A DNA stretch of 64,000 bases from Crocodylus rhombifer (lineage: Eukaryota; Chordata; Crocodylia; Crocodylidae). The notes below the pieces were generated by a model. That model was not told the DNA's origin. It saw nothing but the letters and a program-made list of their open reading frames with translations, and ran no database searches. The stretch is taken from NCBI GenBank assembly GCA_038503035.1, contig JAVSML010025222.1:62001-126000 (forward strand). Reading direction: 5' to 3'. Shown piece by piece: positions 32,441-44,126 of the stretch. Numbering within the stretch: the stretch's first letter is position 1; every line of letters starts with the position of its first letter. A program made the position numbers and the translations under genes.

Positions 32441-33826
32441 CACAATTTCAAAAAAGAGCCATCTGCTCAATTGCATATGTAAAATGCACACTCAGCTGCA
32501 CAATTTGTACATGCAGTAAGTGCAATTGCATATGTAACTGGGTATCTAAATGCAGAAAAAGCAATGCATCTGAAAGCCAGCTTAGCTGGCAAAAGGAGGA
32601 TTCCCATGGGTAAAAGGATTCTGTAGTGGTGTGGGATTTTAATTTGCATATATAATAATGGAGAAAAATATGGTCCTGCTGAAGTGCGATAGCCAAAAAT
32701 CAATGAAATGCCAACAGAAGCATGTCTAACAATGATTAGGTATAACAAAATGATGTGATGTCAACTTTGGCCTTGACATCTTGTGAGTCAAGGCCCTAAC
32801 ATGGGTGCCAAACTGGATGTATTCTATGTATAACATGTACCGTACCCCATAAAATGTTACTTTATACTTGAATTTGGAGGGAAGTGTTAGACTATATAAG
32901 GAGTACAACCTGGATTGTAAGACCTCTCAGGGAAGGACCCTACTAGCTAAGCAGAAGGAACCTTTCCACTACATCAAATCAGCAATATTTTTTTCCAATA
33001 CTACCAATGGTTTCTTACACAATTACCTGCTAAACATAGAAACCTTAAATGCCTTGATTAAAGAAGCAATATTCACATACAAGAAACCCTACACATTTTT
33101 CATTTTCCTCCAGGGTCTAATCAGATAATCTATATCTGAAGCAGACAAAGATGGTCATTCATGTCTTCATGGAAATAAAAAAAAATGTTAAGATGACAGG
33201 CATGAAAACTTTAAATGAGAACCTCATGTCTCTAGAATAATTCCCTTCTCTGCGTGCTCTGGTCTCCCTGTAATTCTACAGCCAACTCCATAATGATTTA
33301 CCATATTTCAAAATAGGACCCCCCTTATGCTCATTTTTCATGACTAAATCTCCTTGATTAAATTGTGTTTATTTTAGTTTATCTCCACTCTAGGAAACCA
33401 CAGATTTAACCTACATCAGTCATAACAAAATGGAAAAAGAAACCTTTGAACTAAAAAAGATGCATCAAAACTGTATTAATGTCATCCAAAGAAAGGTGGA
33501 GTGGATACTTGTTAGGTGAATGGCTTCACTTACCTAGGGATAATTTAGTACACAGAACACACAACAGGGAGAGGCTATTCTTATTCAGGTGCCAAAAGGT
33601 GTCTTTTCTCAGTGTAATATTCTGTAACTTTGAAGCTGCAAAAACTTTCTTACATGCTCATGATGAACATTTACATCATCACTTCAGAGTCAAAGTCTGA
33701 CAAACTTAGTATCCATGTGTATCTTTGTAGTTTATACTGGATTAACATTAGCTTTCTCTTACTTCCGTCCCTCGCTTCTTCAGAGTAAATGGTATCTAAA
33801 CTGTTTTAACCAGTAACTTAGGCCCC
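32441..33826. other. No recognisable gene
   Basis: AT-rich DNA with short frames only. Confidence 0.4.
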
Positions 33827-33841
33827 ACCTACATGTTACAC

Positions 33842-33875
33842 GTAAGGCATGATTAACCAGTTAATCCTGCCTTAC
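33842..33875. repeat. Short palindrome (16-bp arms, one mismatch)
   Basis: GTAAGGCATGATTAAC and GTTAATCCTGCCTTAC pair across a CA spacer. The preceding CCCACCTACATGTTAC resembles the end motif of the local MITE family, so this may be a tiny element relic. Confidence 0.45.
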
Positions 33876-33959
33876 ATAGTAACCCAGCTATTCATTCACT
33901 CAATTCATAGCATAATAAAACAAAGTGGCTTGTTCTCATCCTGTCATTAGTTGAATGTG

Positions 33960-34110
33960 TGGCCAGGTTCTCCCCTGTGACTTGGAGACCCATCATCTGA
34001 CTGCTTATATTTGTATTAGTTTCCCCATCTTTGGTTTATATTTTATTCCTTAAATGGTAAGTTCTTTGAGGCAGGGACTCTGTATGTGATTTTCAACCCC
34101 CAAGGCAGAA
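33960..34110 (+). mobile_element. L2/L3-like LINE 3'-end fragment
   Basis: GTTTCCCCATCTTTGGTTTA, then GGTAAGTTCTTTGAGGCAGG and GACTCTGTATGTG resemble the conserved 3' end of L2-type LINEs and relatives (GTAAGCTCCTTGAGGGCAGG). Heavily diverged. Confidence 0.4.
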
Positions 34111-35123
34111 GGACTTGGATACCTGGTAGAAAACAGCATTTTTATTAACTTTCATTGGGACCTATATAACAATGGGAACTTGCTGCAGTATCTCTGGATA
34201 GAACAACAGAGAAAAAGAGTGAGTATAGATGTCTCTGCAGTATTAGAGCACTTCAGCCTTGTAGTGGATAATTAAGAGAAGGAAATCGATGGAGGATGAA
34301 AAAGATTTCAACTCCTTTCACTTATTTTCCACCATGAGACATGTTGCAACTGTGAAGGGGCATCTGAATAAGTCATCTTCTACTGCTGAGCCAATTCCAT
34401 TATCGTTTTGTCTGGCAATCCTTTCTGTTGTTGCCCTGTCCTTTATGGGAAGGAACTATACGGCCGGAGGGAAGTTTAAGAATCAACCCTAGCTAACAAG
34501 GCTTAAGAGATTTAAAGATCTTCAATCTTCCCCTTTGGTGGAAGATTAGAATATTTATATCCAGCAAAAATCACATCAGACGAAGGGTACTCCCTTAATC
34601 TCATTCAGGGCCTTGTTATCCCCTTTTCCAAGACTCATCATGTTTAAAAGAAAAGATCGCAAATTGTCATAACAAAAGTTTCCAATAAATTCGCGATACA
34701 GAAATTCAGCAGACACAGATGCAAAGTACAGACAACCTGCATTTCTTCCTCTTTGCACAGAGGATTCATTTTTCTGCTATTTTCTGGACACAAAGTTCCA
34801 TTTTAGATATTCTGAGTGTGATTCAACCCAGGGTTGCATCAGCTGCTGCTGGCAGTATATAGTGTGCAGGGATCTGAGAGGATGAAAGTCTGCTAGGAAG
34901 TCAAATTCAGTAGAAGAAAATGGCTACAACCTACAAGAAGAAAATGAATGTTCCATAAATTAGGCTCCCTCTGGATTTTTTTATGATTGCTTATGGTCTC
35001 ATAAATTCACCTATGAATTAGGTGTAGTGTTTCTAATAATTTCTGACCATCTCTAGTAATTTCTACTAATTTTTGGCCTCTGTGTTCTTTATATTATGAA
35101 TCCATCAACATCTAATGGACAAC
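34111..35123. other. No recognisable gene
   Basis: AT-rich DNA with short frames only. Confidence 0.4.
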
Positions 35124-35170
35124 TGAGACTTTGAATTCTCATAAGAACTTTAGACCCTAAGAAATTCCAT
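35124..35170 (+). repeat. 47-bp direct repeat, first copy (partner 36734-36780)
   Basis: GAGACTTTGAATTCTCATAA and TAGACCCTAAGAAATTCCAT recur at 36734-36780 with about five mismatches in 47 bp. Each copy is followed by CATAGTTC/CATAATTC and then an AGGGG-containing repeat. Probably fragments of one dispersed element. Confidence 0.6.
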
Positions 35171-35174
35171 AGTT

Positions 35175-35475
35175 CAGGGGTCAGCAACATATGATCTATG
35201 GACTATCCACCCAATGGAGCCACTGGATCCAGTTCATGGAGACAGGGGCCTTTGCTAGCCTTTGGCAGTGGCCGACTTTGCTTGTGCCAAGTCTGGGAGC
35301 TCTGCCAGTACTGCTGCCACATCTTCATTGCACCCAGCAATACCACTCAGCCCAATTGCAGATGCAGGTGTGGGCTAAGCTCCCCACCACTGGGATCTTG
35401 CCAAATCCCCCCAACTCTTGTTGGACTAGAGCTGAGCTGTTTCATCTTGCGGTTCTAAAAGGTTCCTGGCATCTG
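35175..35475. mobile_element. hAT-type MITE, about 301 bp
   Basis: The left end CAGGGGTCAGCAAC is a typical hAT start. The right end GGTTCCTGGCATCTG is a degraded inverse. Flanking octamers CCATAGTT (35167-35174) and CCATAATG (35476-35483) agree at six of eight bases, as expected for an old 8-bp target duplication. Confidence 0.5.
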
Positions 35476-35572
35476 CCATAATGGGTCAGATCATCTGTCT
35501 ACCTAGGCACTACATAATCTCTCGTGGATCTGTTCTCTGCACCTTTCTACTTACTGTTTCCAGCATTTAGAG

Positions 35573-35797
35573 CAGGGGTGTCCAACCTTTTTGAATGTGG
35601 GTCCTGATCATGAACTTTTTATCACCCAGTGGGCCAGTGAGCCATATTCAAAGACCTCACAGGAAGTGGTATCACATCACCCCCTCGAAACAAAAAGTAC
35701 AGTATTTACTTTCGTTTCCCATCGCAGCATCTCGGGTCTCAGAAAACAGCTTGGAGGGCTGCATGGCGGCCTGCGGGCTGTATGTTGGACAAGCCTG
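35573..35797. mobile_element. hAT-type MITE, 225 bp, with perfect 8-bp duplication
   Basis: The ends are CAGGGGTGTCCAAC and GTTGGACAAGCCTG. ATTTAGAG flanks the element exactly on both sides (35565-35572 and 35798-35805). The inner GGGCCAGTGAGCCATATTC and GCGGGCTGTATGTTGG are typical of non-autonomous hAT elements of amniotes. Confidence 0.88.
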
Positions 35798-35805
35798 ATT
35801 TAGAG

Positions 35806-36733
35806 ACTTTGACTTTGTAGTTACACACCTAATAGTCATATTTACTACCCACCAATGAACCTCTCCACATGCATTTGTCCAGTCCTTCTTTGAACATAGG
35901 TATATTATCAGGCATCAATGAAAGTGTAATACTGGTCGAGGTCAATGACATTACCAGCAATAGAACCTGATTAAGTTATCATGGGGCCAGTGTAGGTGGG
36001 TAGGATGAATATTTTTGTTGAAACTCCTTTAGGATTTGTTGTGGTAGACACAAGCAAAACATTTTACGATGTACTACTTGGCTCATCCTTCTAAAATAGA
36101 TCATTACAATGGTTACATTTCTTCTGCAGTTTGGAACATCTTTAGACACTTATCAGATTTCAAGTTGATTGACTAATCGCTCCAGAGATCCTGAAAAGAA
36201 GGAGAATGAATATTGCTCTAGCAGAGTATACTGAAGTTTGCCTAATTGCCTTTGTCACTAAAATCATAAGAACCATTAAGCTTGAAACATTAGATTGCTT
36301 AAGGCACTGATCTGAAGCCTTTACTCTTGCTGAACAGAACTAGTACACAAGCAGCCCTATTGAACTTAATGTGAATTCAGACTCATGAGTATGTGCTGGA
36401 TAATGTAATGGCACCACAGTTGGGCTCTAGAGAAGTGCTGGAGATATCATTCAAATAGCAATCTGAAGAATAGTGGCCATGGGCAATTCAAGAGTTAGTA
36501 ATTGTAGCTATATGGGTTGAGAGTGAAAGTAACTGGTACATATTTAAGAGTCAGGGTAATCAATAACTGAAACAACAGAACTAAGAAAGGGCTGGATTCT
36601 TTTTTCCTTCTAAGAGATGTGCTATTGATCAAACAGAAGTTATGGGTATGATGTTGGAATTACTGAACTTGTTTCTATTGTCCATGTTATACAGGAGGTC
36701 CAACTAGCTGACCAGAAAGGTCTTGTCTTAAAC
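35806..36733. other. No recognisable gene
   Basis: AT-rich DNA with short frames only. Confidence 0.4.
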
Positions 36734-36780
36734 AGAGACTTCAAATTCTCATAAAAACTTAAGACCCTAAGAAATGCCAT
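36734..36780 (+). repeat. 47-bp direct repeat, second copy
   Basis: Partner of 35124-35170. GAGACTTCAAATTCTCATAA is followed by AAGACCCTAAGAAATGCCAT and a short CATAATGCCATAA duplication. Confidence 0.6.
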
Positions 36781-36807
36781 AATGCCATAATTCATAGAGG
36801 CAGGGGT

Positions 36808-36935
36808 GTAGGTTGTAGCCATGTTGGTCTAAGGACATAGGGAGACAAGGTTCTTTGGGTAAGTCTGATATCTTTTATTAAACCAACTCAAATAGTTGGA
36901 AAAATTCTTCTTAGCAAGCTTTCAGGCTGAGGAAG
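36808..36935 (+). repeat. Dispersed repeat 'GTAGCCATGTTGGTCTAAGG'
   Basis: GTAGCCATGTTGGTCTAAGG, ATATCTTTTATTAAACCAAC and AATAGTTGGAAAAATTCTTC form a known-looking amniote interspersed sequence. A second, shorter copy lies at 50640-50715. I do not know its class. Confidence 0.5.
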
Positions 36936-39072
36936 CAAAGATAATTAATAGATTCATTCTTATGAATCTACTATGGAAGTATTCAATGTGCAGGACTCTT
37001 AAGTAACATAATAAGCAATTATTTGATAGATTTTTTGTCCTGAGTAATAATGAATAAAAGGCAAGAACAAGATATGACTTCGTCTTTCTGGACATAAAGG
37101 GCTTAGAATATGCTTCTTCCACCTTCCGTTAAGCCACTGTGTGTTTCACAACCATAAGAATATTCAAGTGGCCAAGGAAATTGTAGTTTGTACCTCCATT
37201 CCATTGATATTTAATCTTACCCTATGGAAAATACCAGTAGCAATGAAACAAAGGACGAGATGTGCCACAGACAGTCTTCAAACGGATGGCTTGGCTAGCG
37301 AGAGGAGGAAATGAAGCACTTAAACCTCTCATCAGATGTTCTGAAAATTATTTCAGCTGCTAAAAATGCTAAACAAATTTTTATTTCAAAGGATATGTTC
37401 CAAAATCTTCCCCTTTGATAATTGCTTTTTTTTAAAACCATCTGTCGTATATTTCATTCCAGTCTCAAAGGGCCAATGTTCCCCTCCATTGGATATGAGT
37501 GGAGGGGAGCCGAAATCCTCACATCCCAGTCCAGGTAATGATTTTGGGACATGCTCTTTCCTTTTGCCCCAGTGCTCATTGGTTGAAGTATAGATGTATG
37601 GCAGAAGAGATGCTCTAGGCCAGGTGTGGTATGGTAGGGATATTGCTGTTTAGAAACTCCAGCTCTGATTTTCTCAACTTTGTTACTTCCTAAAAGTTTT
37701 ACTGTGTCTTAACATTTTTCTGGCTCTCCATTGTGTAAGAAGTTTAACAATTCTCTTCAGATGTTCCCATGCCCTTAAACCCTTGATATTAGTTATATCC
37801 TCAATTATAACTTTTGTTTTCTTAGAATTTCCTTATTTTTTAACAGACAAGAAGAATGACCCTGAAGTATTTTGATAGGTATGTGATTTATTAAGTAAGA
37901 GGTAATTTATTTTCTTTTACATTTTTGTAATGTATCAATATCTATGAACATGGGTCCATGCATTATGCTGACACATATGAAAAAACTAAACAACTTTGAA
38001 AAAAAATCCACCTAGATGATTTAAACCATAGAAGTTTTGTTTTTCCCTTTTCTCCAAAGAACCTGAAATAAAACACAATCAGTCCCTCCCCATTCTGATC
38101 CCAGTCAGTCCCCTTCAACCCTCTCCCTCAGGCATATCTGGAGAAAGAACTGTGAACTATGAATACAGTGTAATGTAATGCTCCACAGAAACCCATGCTT
38201 ACAAGTTCCAAAGGGAGTCATTTATTCAGGAGGTAGCTCTAAGTCCTTTTAAAAACCTGTGAAAGGTTTACATTTTTCCAGTAGGAAACTCTGTTCAGTC
38301 TGTGAAACTTGTGGAATCCTTAAAGCCCACAAACAAAAACTAGTTTTAACATCCATGCCCTAATATCAGTCTTGCTAATCAGTTTTGCTAGGCTGAATTT
38401 AGATTACAGTTCTGTAGGGAGTTTGCAACAGATACTGCAAGGAGTGTAAAGCCATTAAAAACACCCTTAGGTCATAATAGCAACCATGATGCTGGATTCT
38501 GTTGCGTCTTCTTCATGAATCTTTATACAGAAAGTCTGACATGACCAAGGACTACGCACACGAGTAAGGGTCTGTAGAACTGGGTCACAACCCATGAAGA
38601 AAGGGTAGCCACACACTGTATCAAACCTTCAACAGTTAAACTCATTAGGAACCAAGGGATCTCAACTCTTTCTTGGAGCAGCTCAATGCCTTTCAAGATC
38701 ACATCCATCAGTAGAGAATGTAATAATATTAATAATCCCACCAGTTTTTAACTAGAAATCCTCATTGAAATCAGTGAGGAAATTTGCCCATTAATCAGTA
38801 ACATGATATAGCCAAGATTGTTAATCACCCCTCAAATTAAACATTGTATAATTTCACCAGCCTTCTTAAACCCCAGCTCAACAATATATAACCCCCTTTG
38901 AAAACAGGATGATTTTGCTCTACTCAGTGCAGGTAAATAGCAAAGAAATTAAAAACTAAAAATGGTAGGACCCGATTCTGAAAAATGTTGCTTTACCAGT
39001 GTCTCTATCTACTCAGGCCATCCTATTGGCAATAGGGTTTTGGGGCTCAAACTCTTCATCTGGAGCACAGTA
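36936..39072. other. No recognisable gene
   Basis: AT-rich DNA with short frames only; no repeat ends identified. Confidence 0.4.
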
Positions 39073-39080
39073 CAATACAG

Positions 39081-39584
39081 CAAGGCTGTCCAACTTCTAA
39101 GCCCCCGAGGGCTGCACCAGTGGGGGCTGCATCAGGTGATCCATGGACCACTGGGCCATGAAGAAGTGCTGTCCGCTGCTCTGTGAGCCTGTGTGGGCAC
39201 CCCCCATCGCTGCTCCAGATGCTTCCCCACTACTGCACTGCATACCCCACCCCACTGCAATGCATGCCCTTGCAGGCCTCCCTCCCCACTGCGTTGGGTG
39301 TCCCCTCCAGTGCTGCCCCATGGGCACAAGCTCCCCTTGCCTCCTGTTCTTCATGGCCCCAATTGTCTCTCACAGTGCAGCCTGGACCACTCCCCACCCC
39401 CAGCCAGCTCCTTGTACTTCACCCCACTGCCTCACCCTCTGGGCCAGAGGCAGGAAGCAGGAATCAGAAAATGGAGGGGGAGCTTGAGTACTCCAGCTGC
39501 TGTTGCAGCCAGAGCAATGGAGGGGGTAGCAGTGAGAGCTGGGGGCCACACATTAACTTAAGGGCTGCCAGTTGGACAGCCCTG
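39081..39584. mobile_element. hAT-type element, 504 bp, GC-rich
   Basis: The ends CAAGGCTGTCCAACTTC and CCAGTTGGACAGCCCTG are inverted repeats. Flanking octamers CAATACAG (39073-39080) and TAATACAG (39585-39592) agree at seven of eight bases. The GC-rich interior gives long overlapping frames on both strands with no domain; they are artefacts. Confidence 0.78.
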
Positions 39585-39873
39585 TAATACAGCGTCACCC
39601 AGAGTGAGATGACTTTGATGCAGACTTTACATCTACAGGGCAGCCTGTCTCAACTACAATAGGAAAGATATATCTGACTTGTATAATTCCATATTTAGAC
39701 ACTGTAACTGCTTTGTACCTGGCTTTTATATTTGTATTCTTCATGTCCTATATTAGTTTAATAAACATTCTAATAAAATTTATAAAATGATTACAAACCT
39801 AATATAAGCCAATAGTTTAAACTCATTACATTTTTAATGTTAGAAGGCAAATTAAAATATATTTCGGTGTATT

Positions 39874-40107
39874 TTAATTTAGTTGTAAACTGGGTTTCTG
39901 AAAGCTTTTTGCTAGACTGAAAAAATAGAACAGTGCCACCCTGTGGCAAAAGTCTTCTTTCTGGTCTTCACCCCGAAGGAAACGGAGAAAGTGAAGAGCA
40001 AAGCAGCATCTCCTGGTCCTCACTAACTGCATATTGCCACAGAAGATTATGGTCGCAGCAAATACGATACAGAGGAGAGTCCACATGAGGGAAATATAGT
40101 TCTGAAC
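39874..40107 (-). other. Possible exon-like frame with one membrane segment (unproven)
   Basis: On the minus strand a pyrimidine tract and TTTTCAG (about 40092-40107) precede an open frame with a hydrophobic run (ISLMWTLLCIVFAATIIFCG) followed by basic residues. It could be a terminal exon of a small membrane protein. I recognise no family, no partner exon is visible, and chance is a real alternative. Confidence 0.15.
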
Positions 40108-41555
40108 TGAAAAGGAAAAGACAAATTCAAGTACACTAAGCACCGGGGAACACCCACCCCCTTCTGATTTCTTACTATTTTAACTAGTTTTACATGGATG
40201 GAGCTGCAGTCTCATTAGCAGAATGACACTGGCATGCAGCTTGTGTAGCGGAGTGGAGAATCAAGCTTTCTGTTATAGGCAAGGATCATTTGACAATGAG
40301 TTTTGGTCCAGCTGTAAATCTGGAATAACTCCACTGATTGCAGTGGTGTACTCCTGATGTATGGTGGAATAGCTGCAAGTAGAAGGGATCTCATTCTGTG
40401 TTTGTACTGGTTCTGGTAATGCTCTGTAGAAAACAGCCCAGCAATGAAGGACGAGGACTCTGCTTGGTTGACGTCTGCAGGGATATATCATTTCAGAACT
40501 GTTTGACAAGCTGGTGAACGCTTGCAAAGTAACTTGTCAGAAATCGCTTCTCTCACTGACAGATCTACTATCATTTGGTCAGGTTCTTCCGAAACAGTGT
40601 TACGAGAAGGTTTCAGATTCTCAAATGCTTCGATTTGGTGATGCTGTTGGAAAAATATTTGCTTCCAAATCAGTGTGCAGTTTAAAACAGAAGAGCTTAG
40701 TTCTTGGGGCTTTGCATTACACGGTTTGCTAAGGAATGAGGCGTACAATTACAGCAGCAGATTCAAACGGCACTTTCCCACTGCTAGAGAAGCTGAACGC
40801 TTTCTGTGGAAAACAGGATGTTATTGCCTGAGTTAATTTTCTTATGGGGTTAGGATTTCAAATATCACTTGAAAATACCATCGCTTGTGCTATTCATTGA
40901 CAGATTGATAGCCCACACTGTGATTTGTAATACTCTGGTGAACATCTTGAAATACTTATGTCATGACTGAGGTAAGGTTTGAAAAAAACAGTTGGTTATT
41001 TTGTTACACTTTTTAAATGTTATGATTTATATTAATATTAGCGTATTGCTAACCCAAACAGTGGAGCACTATGTTGTGCTTTTTGCCCATCACAGTCTTT
41101 TAAAACCAGCATCTTTCTCTTAACGTTAAACCTGTAGGCCTTGATTATACAATTTAAAAAATCTGCCATGTGCACTGAAGGTGTGATATAGAGGAGTCTG
41201 GTCTTGAGTTCCTGCCTCAGGCACATGACCTGGGGCAAGGTTAGAAAAGGTTAAAACCTCCGTCACGTGGTAGGGGTAGTCTCTACTCACGCTTCTCTCT
41301 TGTTTTGTCTCCCTATGCCCTTTTTTCATTCTCTCAAGTGCAAGTAAGAACATAATTCAAACAAAAACAACATCCTGAAAGGGATGTGGCCAATAAATAA
41401 AGCACATGATAGAGACATCTAGAAGTGAGGCTGGGATAGGGTAGATCAAAGGATCGTTCTACTTTTGGTTGGCCATCTGTCAATAATCATGGTCTTTAAT
41501 TCTCAATGATTTTCTCATCACATGGCCGGTTCTCCTTCCCCAAACTGTTCCTTCT
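40108..41555. other. No gene confirmed
   Basis: Near 40313-40360 there is a 'TAACTCCACTGATTGCAGTGG' type dispersed-repeat word (also seen near 12.2 and 12.9 kb). Otherwise short frames only. Confidence 0.35.
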
Positions 41556-41569
41556 GCTGTGGTCTGTTC

Positions 41570-41930
41570 TGATGATGTGCCACCCACTGTCCCACGCTGC
41601 CGTCACTCTGCCTCTGGCTGCATGCCACCCCCACCCTGCTCCATTTCTGGCCCTGCGCCCCTCCTCTGTCCCGCTCCGTGTCTGGCACCACAACTCCCCC
41701 CCCCACGCCACTGCCACCCACTGCCCCACACCACCACCACTCTGCCTCTGGCACTGCAACTCCCCCACCCCCGCTGCCGCCACCCACTGCCCTGCGCTGC
41801 TGCCGCTCTATGTCCGGCTGTGCGCCACTCCCCCCCACTCCGTGTCTGGCCCCACATCCCCATCCCCTCTCCCCTTGCCCCTCGTCTTCCTGGCCCACTC
41901 TGCCTGGCCCATGCTGCTGAAGCCGCACCC
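41570..41930. repeat. C-rich degenerate minisatellite
   Basis: Units of about 66 bp, made of half-units, repeat CTCTGCCTCTGGC or CTCCGTGTCTGGC followed by GCCACCCACTGCCC. The strong C bias on one strand opens long frames in all phases. Near 42020-42060 a short CAGACACCCAGACAGACGG tract follows. Confidence 0.55.
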
Positions 41931-42060
41931 CGACCATTATTTTTGATGGGCATTCTTGATGCAGCACTGACTGGAGTCATGCTCTGCCAGAAGCCATGCC
42001 TCCCAAGAGCGTTATGGACAGACACACAGACACCCAGTCAGACACCCAGACAGACGGACT

Positions 42061-42518
42061 AAGCTCTTTATATATAGAGAATTCACATATATTAGATGGG
42101 TGCACTAAGATTTATGTTTTTCAACTCATGAATGATTGAACTGGTGGCCCTAATAAAACATTGTGTGATGTGCTGGGATGGTGCAACAATACAGATGGTA
42201 AGTATGGATCCCTTGGACTTGGAAGAGACTTTTAAAACCAAGCTATTTTCTATTTGACTTTTCTGCTAAGCCATTTGACTGTGAATGCTGCTGTGCTGTG
42301 ATATAGCAGAAGACTGCCAGAATGAGTCACTTGTGAATGGTGGACTATAATCTGGTACGTGGAATTCAGTGGGAAGCAAGTTGTGATTTATGGGGTGATA
42401 CTGCATTGCTGCTGTGGGGTGCCCTGGCAGAGGGGTTAAGGTGTCTTGCTACAGATCCTAAAGCCTGAGTTTGAGCTTGTTCTGGATTCAACTCAGCTGT
42501 AAACAGCTACCTGCTTAT
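42061..42518. other. No recognisable gene
   Basis: Short frames only between the C-rich minisatellite and the possible transposase fragment. Confidence 0.4.
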
Positions 42519-42737
42519 TCAGACCTGGGAGACAAAGGAGACCAAATATGATGTTGACCACATTACTTCCTTGTGTGCTGTTGCCTGTAGAAAGTGGTGC
42601 ATCTCAACCATAGTAGGCTCATTGTTACCAATAGCTTGTCTATACAGTGTCAGCAGTGTATTTTGGGGAGGATAGGACTGAATATGTGTCTCATCCAAGG
42701 CCACTAATATGCTTGAGTGGAGTGTTCTTTCTGCCAA
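42519..42737 (-). pseudogene. Possible HARBI1/PIF-like transposase fragment (tentative)
   Basis: The 72-codon minus frame contains ILVALDETHIQSYPPQ. PIF/Harbinger transposases have a conserved ALDGTHI...PP segment that carries the first catalytic Asp; here the Gly is Glu. A later FLQAT could match the LQA segment that follows in the family. The surrounding minus frame (42704-43117) shows no clear further match. It lies next to the Myb/SANT element at 43.3 kb, which is what a two-gene Harbinger element would predict. The match is short and may be chance. Confidence 0.25.
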
Positions 42738-43211
42738 CAGACTTGCTCTATCTTTGCCAAGTGGAGAAGGGTTCTGTTGCTACCCGGCAGTTGACAGAAG
42801 GTGCATATAGACATTCCTGCACCTTCTGCCAGCTGCTGTGGTTCCTTCAGCAGCTGGTATCTTCCTAGGGTGCATTTTGCACTCTGGTGGCACAGCTGCT
42901 GAGTGGAGCTGCCAAAAGTGCTGGGATGTTCCCACCAGAATGTCTGGTGGCAGAACTGGATAACTGAAGAGAAGGGCGGGAGACCCAAGGTTACTCTGTG
43001 AACCGTCTTGTCTAGAACCTCTCTCAGGCTCTCATAAATGTTGCTGATTTTGTGTTCCCCATTTGAGCCAGATTTATTTTTTAGAAATACTGTTGGAGTC
43101 ACATTTACTTCTCTCAAGGTCTTGCTTTCAGGTCCTTACTAAGCCTGGATTTTATTTTCCAGGATGAATTGTGGCTGGATCCAGTGTCATTAGGAATATG
43201 TAGGAACTGAA

Positions 43212-43840
43212 GGGTGCATCTACATGAGACACTTTACTGTGCATTAGGCTAATCTCATGAGCAGTAAAGCACTACCATCTAGATATGCTTGGGATTTATT
43301 GGGCATGTCTACGCGTGCCTCTTTTAAGTGGGCTTAGTCTAAAATTGCCATTTTTAAGGCACATTTAGGGACCTGGTCTACATATGCATGTAGTTAATGG
43401 GCCTTAAAATGGTGACTTAAGGCTATAGGAACCCAAATTTGCTACCTGCATAAGACGTATGAAATTTAGGCGCGAATAGCTAAGTTGCATTACCACACGT
43501 GTAGATATGCTAATGAGCATTAATGCAGTGTGCATCAATGGATACACACCACATTAATGTGCATTAGCATATCCACACATGCACTAATGTGGCTTAGCTA
43601 TTCATGCCTAAATTTAATGTGTCTTAATGTGCATTAGCACATCCATGTGTAGATGCACACCTAAATCACCTTAATGCATCTTAAGCAAAGGCACATTAAA
43701 TTTAGGTGTGCATAAACACATGTATAGACATGCTCATTGTGCAGTATATTAGTCTAATGTGTAGTTTGCTAGTACCTATAGAAACAGGTACTAGATTAAC
43801 TGTGCATTAGCAACTGTAGAGTAGTTCATGTGTAGACACT
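43212..43840. mobile_element. Cluster of MITE ends and long hairpins
   Basis: GGGTGCATCTACATGAGACA at about 43212 and GTTCATGTGTAGACACTGAC at about 43828 bound a region full of ACATTAATGTGCATTAGC-like words. It contains the long palindrome 43462-43615 and a smaller hairpin CTAGTACCT/AGGTACTAG (43769-43794). At least two elements appear to overlap or be nested here. No coding. Confidence 0.5.
43462..43615. repeat. Long imperfect palindrome, arms about 70 bp
   Basis: The left arm from AAATTTAGGC, GAATAGCTAAG, GATATGCTAATG to GTGTG pairs with the right arm CACAC, CATTAGCATATC, CTTAGCTATTC to GCCTAAATTT across about 12 bases. There are only scattered mismatches. Such a structure can form a cruciform or a dsRNA hairpin. 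Confidence 0.75.
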
Positions 43841-44126
43841 GACTGGGAGCAAATCTGCTCCTGATTAGTCACACCAGCAGCAGGCCAACCTCCTGCCTGA
43901 GGCAGAGCCACATGGCTTGGAGTTCCTCTAGCCACATGACAGGGACACCTCCATAACTGGCCTAGGCTGGCTTCCAGACCCCAGGCCTGACCCCAGGGCC
44001 CATGCCTCCAGCTGCCTGGCCCCTGGGCACCATGCCTCACTGCTACAGGCATGTGGTGAGCCCCAGTGGCACCTGGAGCCTGAGCCCATGAGACCCCTAA
44101 CAACACCTGTGATGGCAGCATCCCCC

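Noticed and set aside
39183..39587. 134-codon plus-strand frame and overlapping frames
   Set aside because: They lie inside the GC-rich hAT element 39081-39584 and share no domain.
41496..42062. Four long frames of 95-167 codons
   Set aside because: Produced by the C-rich minisatellite in all phases.
42797..42828. Hairpin AGAAGGTGCA/TGCACCTTCT as a regulatory element
   Set aside because: Ten-base arms are common by chance in this repeat-rich DNA and no other signal supports it.
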